Assembly (NCBI RefSeq): GCF_044466355.1
Contig: NZ_JBITMQ010000018.1
Location: 124,001-188,000, forward strand
Origin: Actinophytocola sp044466355
GTDB taxonomy: Bacteria > Actinomycetota > Actinomycetes > Mycobacteriales > Pseudonocardiaceae
Length of the DNA stretch: 64,000 nucleotides
Reading direction: 5' to 3'
Shown: piece by piece, positions 58,261 through 64,000 of the stretch
Layout of the letters: each line of letters opens with the position of its first letter
Numbering within the stretch: position 1 is the first letter of the stretch
The notes under the pieces: model-generated
The model's database searches: none
Seen by the model: the letters and a program-made list of their open reading frames with translations, nothing else
What the model was told of the DNA's origin: nothing
Made by a program: the position numbers and the translations under genes

Positions 58261-60051
58261 TCACTCAGTGCGGTCGGTCATAGCCATGACCGCGGCCGCG
58301 ACGAGGGCGACCAGACAGGCGAGGGACAACCACGTGCCCTGGCCCGCGGTGGCGCCCTCGGCCCGGTCTCCGGTCATGGGCAGTTCGAGCAGGTGCACCC
58401 CGACCACCGCGGCACCGCCGAGCAACAGTGCGGCGGCCCGGCGCGGCCGCGAGAACGCCGCGACGGCGGCCGCCCCGGCGACGGCGGCGAACCCGATGAG
58501 CAGCCCCCACGAGGCGAACCGGAACTCGGAGAAGATCCCGGGCGCGGTGTAGTCGGGCGCGGCGATCATCGGTGCGGCGAACGCCCCGACCGCGAGCAGG
58601 ACCGCCGCGCCGGCCGGGATGGCGATCCGCGTGTGCAGTGTCCGCTCGGTGAGGTCGACGTCGTCCCGTTCGGCTCCACCGGCCACCGCGGCGGTGACGG
58701 CGGCGATCCCGGCGAGCGCGATCGCGACGACGGCGAACCACGTCCCGGCGCCGACGCGCGCGTCGGCGGTGACGATCGGCACGTCGAAGGGGGTGTCGAG
58801 CAGTGTGGTGCCGGTGAACGCGGCGTCGAGGCTGGCGAACCCGACCACCACGATCGCCGCGAGCGAGACGACGAACGCGGGCCGCACGGCCCCCGCCCAC
58901 CGCGTGAACAGGGCGGCACCGAGCACGACGGCGACGATCCCGGCGGGAATCAGCTGCCGGTTGGCGTAGCTCTCCAGCTGCGCCCCGCCCTCGACCACGA
59001 CCAGTGCGCCGAGCGCGGCCGCGATCGCGGTGATTCCGGTGAGCACGCCGAGCACCCCGGTGCCGAGGTGCAGCGGGCTCGTCGCCAGCTCGAGGTCACC
59101 GTCGCGCTGGTCGAGCCGTGCCCGGTCACCCCGCACGACGAAGAGGACGGCGACGAGCACGGCCAGCGGCAGGAGCGTCCACAGCCCACCCCCGCGCTCG
59201 GCGTGCAACCAGTCGATCGAGGCGACGGCGAACACCTGCGGCAGGGCCAGCCAGGCGAGCGCGAGGAACAGCCCGAGCCCCATCCCGCGGGCGAGCGGCG
59301 GCCGTGAACTGCCCGCGACGGCCACACCGCCGACGAGCAGTGTCAGCGCGAGCAGGATGCCGCCGTACCGGACCAGGGTCGGACTGTCGACGAGGCCCTG
59401 CCCGACGAGGAAGGCGTTGTCGGACCGGAACGGCGGGAAGAACAGACCCGCGATGCTGACGGTGGCCGCCGCCAGTGCCCAGCCGATGGCCGCGCCGCGC
59501 CCGGCGGTGGACACACTCCGATCGAGCGCGGCGAAGTAGTCGGACGTCGGATCGGCCCCGGCCCGCCCGGCGGCGAGCACCCCGGCCACGAGCGCGACGA
59601 GATGCCCGCCGAGGAGCAGGTAGCTGCCGAACCCGGGCGCGAGCGTGCCGAGCGAGGTGGGCACGAGCACCTCGGGCCGCCCGGCCTGCACGGCGTCGAG
59701 GATGAACTGGCCGTCGACCAGGGCCAGCCCGGGCGCGAGCAGGGCGGCCCCGCCGAGCACACCGGCACCCACGATGGCCCGCCCGAACAGGACGAAGAGC
59801 ACCGCCACCACGGGTGGCGCGAACGCGAGAACGCCGAGCAGGAAACCGCTGCCGAACCCGGGCGGCGGAGCGTCGTCGACAAGCCCCTGCCCGACCCCGA
59901 CGACGGTGAGCACCGCACCGGCCAGCGCAACCAGCAAGGCGATCCGCAGCCGAAGCGGAGCAGCACCCCAGCCAAGCCGATCGACGTCCTGTGGTTCCCC
60001 ACGCTCACGGCCTCCGGCCGAACCGAGCGTCGATCGAGTCCGCGCAGTCAT
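58261..60051 (-). CDS. Large polytopic membrane protein, unknown
   Basis: A 596-residue membrane protein with 14-16 predicted helices and no recognisable motif. Ala, Val, Gly and Leu dominate; short cytoplasmic loops contain Arg/Asp. The pattern is like several Pseudonocardiales proteins of unknown function that lie between the M23 peptidase and sucC. No catalytic or transporter signature was found. ATG at 60051. Upstream begins the 1.75-kb gene-free region. Confidence 0.8.
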   Translation of the reverse strand: MTARTRSTLGSAGGRERGEPQDVDRLGWGAAPLRLRIALLVALAGAVLTVVGVGQGLVDDAPPPGFGSGFLLGVLAFAPPVVAVLFVLFGRAIVGAGVLGGAALLAPGLALVDGQFILDAVQAGRPEVLVPTSLGTLAPGFGSYLLLGGHLVALVAGVLAAGRAGADPTSDYFAALDRSVSTAGRGAAIGWALAAATVSIAGLFFPPFRSDNAFLVGQGLVDSPTLVRYGGILLALTLLVGGVAVAGSSRPPLARGMGLGLFLALAWLALPQVFAVASIDWLHAERGGGLWTLLPLAVLVAVLFVVRGDRARLDQRDGDLELATSPLHLGTGVLGVLTGITAIAAALGALVVVEGGAQLESYANRQLIPAGIVAVVLGAALFTRWAGAVRPAFVVSLAAIVVVGFASLDAAFTGTTLLDTPFDVPIVTADARVGAGTWFAVVAIALAGIAAVTAAVAGGAERDDVDLTERTLHTRIAIPAGAAVLLAVGAFAAPMIAAPDYTAPGIFSEFRFASWGLLIGFAAVAGAAAVAAFSRPRRAAALLLGGAAVVGVHLLELPMTGDRAEGATAGQGTWLSLACLVALVAAAVMAMTDRTE

Positions 60052-60189
60052 TGTGTGAAGACGCTAGCAAGGCCCGCGGCCACGCACATGCCGCGCCCAC
60101 GGTCGATCGGCGGGCGGCACGCCCAGGCAGAACCGTCGACCCCGCCGACCGCAGCCACACGTCCGCTCGCCGACCGGGCTGAACGATCA

Positions 60190-61045
60190 GGTCCGACCGA
60201 GCGAGGCAGCCCAAGCAGGCAGCGCAACCCACCCCGGCCGGACAAGCCGAGCACCTCGCGCAAGCCGAGCCACCCCACGCAACCGAAGCAAGCAGCGCAA
60301 CCCGACCCATCCGCAGACCGAGCCAGTCAGCAAGCGGGCAGCGCAACCCGAGCCACCTGTCAGATCGGCCCACCGGGGGTGCCGACCCACCCCGGGCAAG
60401 CCCAGCCACCCGGCAGACCGAGCCAGCCCGCGAGCGGGCAGCGCAACCCAAGCCACCTGCCAGACCGGCCCACCCGGCAAACCCAGCCACCCGGCAAACC
60501 AAGCCAGCCAGCAAGCGGGCAGCGCAACCCAAGCCACCCGGGCGAGGGGAGCCCCTCGCGCAAGACGAGCCGCCCAGGGAACCCAAGCAAGCAGCGCAAG
60601 CCGAGCCACCCGGCAAACCGGCCCACCGCGCAGACCAGCAAGCAGCACAACCCAAGCCACCCGGGCAAACCGAGCTAGCAGCACGACCCGAGCCACCCCG
60701 GCAGACCGAACCACCCCGCCAGCCGACCAACCCCGCAGACCAGCAAGCAGCACAACCCAAGCCACCCAGGCAACCCAAGCCACCCGGGCAAGCCGGGCAA
60801 CCTGCGCAAGCCGAGCCACCCGCACAAGCCAAGCCACCCGCACAAGCCAAGCCACCCGCACAAGCCAAGCCACCCGCACAAGCCAAGCCACCCGCGCAAG
60901 CCGAGCCACCTGGGCAACCCAGGCAGCCAGCGCAAGCCGCACCACCCGGGCAACCCAGGCAGCCAGCGCAAGCCGCACCACCCGGCAGACCGAGCCAGCA
61001 AGCAAGCTGGCAGCGCAACCCGAGCCACCCAGGCAGGCGCGCCAT
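60190..61045. repeat. T-depleted minisatellite region
   Basis: A stretch made of degenerate 15- to 18-base units such as CAAGCCGAGCCACCCGG. Almost no T is present on the plus strand: I count 5 T in the 480 bases 60541-61020. Open reading frames in it are side effects of the composition. On the minus strand the equivalent peptides are Leu/Gly/Trp-rich, on the plus strand Pro/Ala/Gln/Lys-rich. No gene is called. Confidence 0.85.
60823..60894 (+). repeat. Exact 18-base tandem repeat, four copies
   Basis: CACAAGCCAAGCCACCCG is repeated four times without change, flanked by variant copies at 60805 and 60895. Two exact copies of a 36-base unit follow at 60912-60947 and 60948-60983. The 36-base unit is twice the 18-base period. 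Confidence 0.9.
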
Positions 61046-61165
61046 TCAGGCAGGACGGTCAGCCAGGCAGGGCGAGCAAGCCCGCGGCACAGACCAGACC
61101 GGAACCAGGCCCGGTGGCTCCCGAGGCCGGACGAGCGCAGGCCATGCGATCCCGCCTGGGCGGGC

Positions 61166-61230
61166 GGTCACACGGCAACCGGCTCGAGCGGAGCCGGTCA
61201 TCCCGGGGTCGGGTCGGTTGCCGTGTGACC
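61166..61230. repeat. 15-bp perfect inverted repeat with nested hairpin
   Basis: GGTCACACGGCAACC (61166-61180) is matched by GGTTGCCGTGTGACC (61216-61230). Between them CCGGCTC and GAGCCGG form a smaller stem. The whole can fold into a cruciform or a large RNA hairpin, and lies just after the minisatellite. Confidence 0.75.
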
Positions 61231-61802
61231 TCAAACCGAGGGGCGGACGTCCGCCCGGAGGTTGCCGACGTTGGGAAGCGGTCGGCTCTGGCCTGGGCGA
61301 GGCCCACCGCCCGCCAGCCTGCCGCCGGTGCTGTGCCCGCCACCTCTTGCCGGTTCCCCTCGGGGGTGCGCGCGTTGACGTTCTGTCCCTTTGTTCCCTT
61401 CTGTTGGGGCCGTGCGGACGGGGCTGGCCCGGGCTTGAGTTCGGTTACGAAGGGCGGCGTTGGAGGTTCGCGGACCCGGTTGGTTGTGTGGATATTTCGT
61501 GTCTTGGATCACACTGGGTTCGTAACTTATGGTTCACCTTCGGTCATTGCCGCTGGTTACCGGCGGTGTGCGCGCCACCCGTTTGGCCGACTCGGTTCGC
61601 GGAAGTTGCCCTCAGCGGTGCCCCTTCGTTATCGTCCCCCGGTCCGTTGTCACGGTCCGGTCACGAATTGGGCAGGACGGCAACCGAGAGGTTTAGTTGC
61701 CGAACAGCCGGGATCCCCCGCCCGGCGCCCACGCCGACAGCTCGGCCCCAACGAGCCAGGCGCATGTCGAGTCCGGACTCCCCGAAGACGGAAGGGCAGG
61801 CC
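61231..61802 (+). other. Gene-free leader of the M23 peptidase
   Basis: No gene is seen in these 572 bases. The part 61440-61560 is A+T-richer than the rest and contains GTTACGAA and its complement TTCGTAAC about 70 bases apart, a likely promoter region. Nearer the gene, CGGCAAC and GTTGCCG enclose an 11-base loop at about 61678-61702. The reading frame of the peptidase is open here but encodes implausible Trp/Cys-rich sequence. Confidence 0.5.
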
Positions 61803-62627
61803 TTGTCTCGACACCGCTCCCCCAGCGGCGACACACGGGAGTGCGCAGCGCTTGATGCTGCGCTTGCTGAACGCGACAGTTCCGCACGGATCCGTTCCGC
61901 TCAGCACCGCATGAACCCACCCTCGTCCGCCCTCCGTGGACGTGTGGTTGTCGCCGCGGTGGCCGTCGGTGCGTTCGCCGCCGCCGCTGCTGGTCAGACG
62001 CTCCAGGCGGCCGGGCAGTCCTCCCCGTCCGACGACATCGCACCCCTCGCCGACAGCAAGAACGCCTCCGCCCAGCTCGGCGGTGGCATCGGTGGCAGCT
62101 CATCCGCCGCCGCGCCAGAAGTCCTGATGGTGGCCAAGACGTCCGCCGCCCCGGTCGAGGCACAGAAGATCGCCTCCACCAACCAGATCGTGCAGGCCCG
62201 CGCCGCCGCCATCGCCGCGGCCAAGGCCGAGGCCGAGCGGCCCAAGTTCGTGCGGCCCGCCGACGGCTCCTTCACCTCCGGGTTCGGCGCCCGCTGGGGC
62301 ACCACCCACTACGGCATCGACATCGCCAACAGCATCGGCACGCCGATCGTGTCCGCGGCCGACGGCGTGGTCATCGAGGCCGGCCCGGCCAGCGGCTTCG
62401 GCCTCTGGGTCCGCATCCTCCACGACGACGGCACGGTCACCGTCTACGGCCACATGCAGGACTACTCGGTCCGCGAGGGCGAGCGGGTCAAGGCGGGCGA
62501 CCAGATCGCGCGCATGGGCAACCGCGGCCAGTCCACCGGACCACACCTGCACTTCGAGGTCTGGGACGCCGACGGCATCAAGATCAACCCGCGGACCTGG
62601 CTCCTCGAGCACGGCGTCTCTCTCTGA
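61803..62627 (+). CDS. M23 (LytM-type) peptidoglycan endopeptidase
   Basis: A 274-residue exported metallopeptidase. The TTG at 61803 is chosen: AAGGG lies 9 bases upstream and the product starts SRHRSPSG, as in related actinobacterial proteins; the ATG at 61911 is an alternative. A basic N-terminus leads to a membrane helix (VVVAAVAVGAFAAAAAG), a helical Ala-rich spacer and the LytM domain from about 160, with zinc ligands in THYGIDIA and HLHFEVW. It probably cleaves cell wall cross-links. Its homologue Rv0950c has the same place beside sucCD. Confidence 0.9.
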   Translation: MSRHRSPSGDTRECAALDAALAERDSSARIRSAQHRMNPPSSALRGRVVVAAVAVGAFAAAAAGQTLQAAGQSSPSDDIAPLADSKNASAQLGGGIGGSSSAAAPEVLMVAKTSAAPVEAQKIASTNQIVQARAAAIAAAKAEAERPKFVRPADGSFTSGFGARWGTTHYGIDIANSIGTPIVSAADGVVIEAGPASGFGLWVRILHDDGTVTVYGHMQDYSVREGERVKAGDQIARMGNRGQSTGPHLHFEVWDADGIKINPRTWLLEHGVSL

Positions 62628-62703
62628 CCCGGACCGGTGCCTGACGCCAGCCGGCGTCGCCACCGTGTGCGCGCACACGGCACGCCACCGCGCAGTCAGC
62701 CAC

Positions 62704-62949
62704 TCAGAGGCGCCGGACGAAGAACGCTCCCGCGACGCGCCAGACGGTGCACATGCCGCCCCCTCTGTGACGAGCCGCGGCGCAGCCCGCGCAGCTTCCT
62801 CGACGCCCCTCCGGCCGGTGGAGGTCGAGCAGCGCCCGCCATGCGGCGACGAGCACGCGCAGCTCCTCCGAGTGCTCGGCACGCCGGTCGACCCCGTCCA
62901 GGTACCTGCCGATGTTCTCGGCGAGCACGCCGAACAACACCTCGTCCAC
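62704..62949 (-). CDS. Small CxxC protein beside pcrA, unknown
   Basis: An 81-residue protein starting at GTG 62949 (GGGAG 8 bases upstream). Helical first half (DEVLFGVLAENIGRYLDGV; LRVLVAAWRALLDLHRP), then CAGC and CTVW motifs that look like a small zinc-binding end. Similar short proteins with C..C and CxVWR are frequent in actinomycetes, but I cannot name the family. In M. tuberculosis a chorismate mutase gene occupies this position; this protein is not one. Confidence 0.65.
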   Translation of the reverse strand: MDEVLFGVLAENIGRYLDGVDRRAEHSEELRVLVAAWRALLDLHRPEGRRGSCAGCAAARHRGGGMCTVWRVAGAFFVRRL

Positions 62950-63075
62950 ATCTAGGACTCCCTGTCTCACCGAGCGGGACCTGGGTGGCCCCGCGTGGTG
63001 AGTAGTCAACCGGATGGCACCGACAGTTTCGCACATCCGTTCGACCGCGAGAAGCGGGATTCACTCGAAAGTGGA

Positions 63076-64000
63076 TCAGAGTTTCTGGATGGGGAGGCTG
63101 CCGATCAGCATCAGGCGGACCGTGCCCGCGGTGCCGAAGTCGATCGTGGCGGTCGCGCGGGGGCCGACGCCGTCCGTGGCGACCACGGTGCCGAGGCCGT
63201 ACTTGTCGTGGGTGACGCGGTCGCCGACGTCCAGCGAGAGCGCGGGGGTGTCCTTCCAGCCCTTCGCGGGCCCGAACGAGGACGTCGACGGCGAACGCTC
63301 ACCGCCGAACGACCGGCGGCCCCAGCTCGAGGTGGGCGCGCTGGGCGCGCGCCGCCGCTCCGGCTGCACGCGCCGCCAGTCGACGAGGTCGGCCGGGATC
63401 TCGCCCAGGAACCGCGACTCCGGGTTCTCCATCGGCTGGCCCCAGGCGGACCGCACGATCGCCCGCGACAGGTACAGGCGCCGCTGCGCACGCGTGATGC
63501 CCACGTACGCCAGGCGCCGCTCCTCGGCCAGCTCGGTCGGGTCGCCGAGCGCCCGCATGTGCGGGAACACGCCGTCCTCCCAGCCGGTGCAGAACACGAC
63601 CGGGTACTCGAGGCCCTTGGCGGTGTGCAGCGTCATCAGCGTGACCACGCCGGTGGCCTCGCTGTCCTCGTCCGGGATCTGGTCGGCGTCCGCCACGAGC
63701 GACACCCGCTCCAGGAACGCGGCGAGCGAACCCGGTTCGACGAGGCCGTCATCAGTGTTTCCGTTCGCTGAGGCGTCGGGGTCCTCCGGGGGCAGCTCGT
63801 GGGCGAACTCGCGGGCCACCGTGACCAGCTCGGTCAGGTTCTCCACCCGCGTCTCGTCCTGCGGGTCCTCCGAGGCCTCCAGCTCGGCGCGGTAGCCGGT
63901 GCGCTCCAGCACCGACTCCAGGATGTCCGCCGTCTCGTGCCCGTCCGTGACGAGCCCGCGCAGGTCGTCCATCAGCTCCACGAACCCCGCGATCGCGTTG
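63076..64000 (-). CDS. pcrA: ATP-dependent DNA helicase PcrA/UvrD, C-terminal part
   Basis: The last 308 residues of a superfamily I 3'-5' helicase; the start lies beyond the window. Helicase motif V is in LMTLHTAKGLEYPVVF and motif VI in EERRLAYVGITRAQRRLYL. The C-terminal Tudor-like domain (LDVGDRVTHDKYGLGTVVA) is typical of PcrA/UvrD1 and binds RNA polymerase. It repairs and unwinds DNA. Neighbouring genes match the Rv0949 region of M. tuberculosis. Confidence 0.96.
   Translation of the reverse strand, partial: NAIAGFVELMDDLRGLVTDGHETADILESVLERTGYRAELEASEDPQDETRVENLTELVTVAREFAHELPPEDPDASANGNTDDGLVEPGSLAAFLERVSLVADADQIPDEDSEATGVVTLMTLHTAKGLEYPVVFCTGWEDGVFPHMRALGDPTELAEERRLAYVGITRAQRRLYLSRAIVRSAWGQPMENPESRFLGEIPADLVDWRRVQPERRRAPSAPTSSWGRRSFGGERSPSTSSFGPAKGWKDTPALSLDVGDRVTHDKYGLGTVVATDGVGPRATATIDFGTAGTVRLMLIGSLPIQKL

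Noticed and set aside
60823..60983. Regular short repeats that could suggest a CRISPR array
   Set aside because: The units are directly tandem (18 and 36 bases) with no unique spacers, are not palindromic, and no cas genes are present.
60005..61045. Long Leu/Gly/Trp/Val-rich open frames on the minus strand in the repeat region
   Set aside because: They come from the T-depleted plus strand, have repeated identical short segments in all frames, and no ribosome-binding site. They also overlap a known gene start.
61670..61790. Possible ydaO-type c-di-AMP riboswitch before the M23 peptidase
   Set aside because: A segment like CCGACAGCTCGG followed later by CAGGCGC recalls its 3' part, but the GGGGTGAAT and GGAGCGGGGGA blocks are missing. 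A covariance search would be needed.
1..64000. Insertion sequences, integrases, phage genes, rRNA or tRNA genes
   Set aside because: None was recognised by inspection on either strand. A tRNAscan and transposase HMM search would confirm.

Overview
The window is about 70% G+C, uses GTG and TTG starts freely and has tightly packed genes. Its content points to a filamentous actinobacterium of the Pseudonocardiales (Lentzea/Saccharothrix/Amycolatopsis type): an SsgA-like sporulation protein, a linked mkl-yrbE-mce locus, DUF574 methyltransferase, DUF3017, DUF5336 and DUF6350 proteins, an imuA'/imuB/dnaE2 mutasome and actinobacterial LexA boxes. The right end keeps the order known from Mycobacterium tuberculosis (uvrD1/pcrA, M23 peptidase, sucC, sucD, DUF5336, DUF6350, purN, purH). 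The genus is inference.

Left part (1-26 kb). This is mostly housekeeping and scattered single genes: a truncated AfsR-like ATPase regulator, a ROK regulator, a D,D-carboxypeptidase, a BrkB-like membrane protein, trpS, and a guanidine exporter preceded by a guanidine-III riboswitch. These are followed by an HD hydrolase, a metallo-beta-lactamase-fold enzyme, icd, an HhH-GPD repair protein, a DUF574 methyltransferase, a membrane-anchored PstS-like protein, an SsgA-like protein, mdh, ridA, the DUF3017-folD-DMT cluster, a large TNT (NAD-glycohydrolase toxin-like) protein with immunity-like N-terminal domains, and a LysR regulator. Most convergent pairs are separated by strong hairpins.

SOS block (26-33 kb). 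Genes read leftwards: imuA', imuB, a 65-residue cysteine protein, dnaE2, a GNAT acetyltransferase and a universal stress protein. There are perfect TCGAAC-N4-GTTCGA LexA boxes in front of both imuA' and imuB. A long inverted repeat closes the block in front of a pentapeptide-repeat protein.

mce block (35-49 kb). One long leftward operon contains mkl (ATPase), yrbEA, yrbEB, mceA to mceF and two Mce-associated proteins. Together they encode a complete lipid or steroid importer. Junctions mostly overlap by 1-4 bases. The two exceptions are 61-base gaps before mceA and mceE that carry the same repeated, covarying hairpin sitting on the ribosome-binding site. Three secreted proteins follow. A related short inverted repeat lies upstream of mkl and upstream of the first secreted gene.

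Right part (49-64 kb). This holds a methyltransferase, purN-purH, a divergent LuxR-type regulator/cupin pair, DUF6350 and DUF5336 membrane proteins, sucCD, a polytopic membrane protein, and a 1.75-kb gene-free stretch. That stretch has a nearly T-free minisatellite, a large inverted repeat and the leader of an M23 peptidase. A small CxxC protein and the C-terminal part of PcrA/UvrD end the window.

The points most worth following are the TNT/immunity-like fusion, the covarying hairpins of the mce operon, the small Cys protein inside the mutasome operon, and the T-depleted minisatellite.
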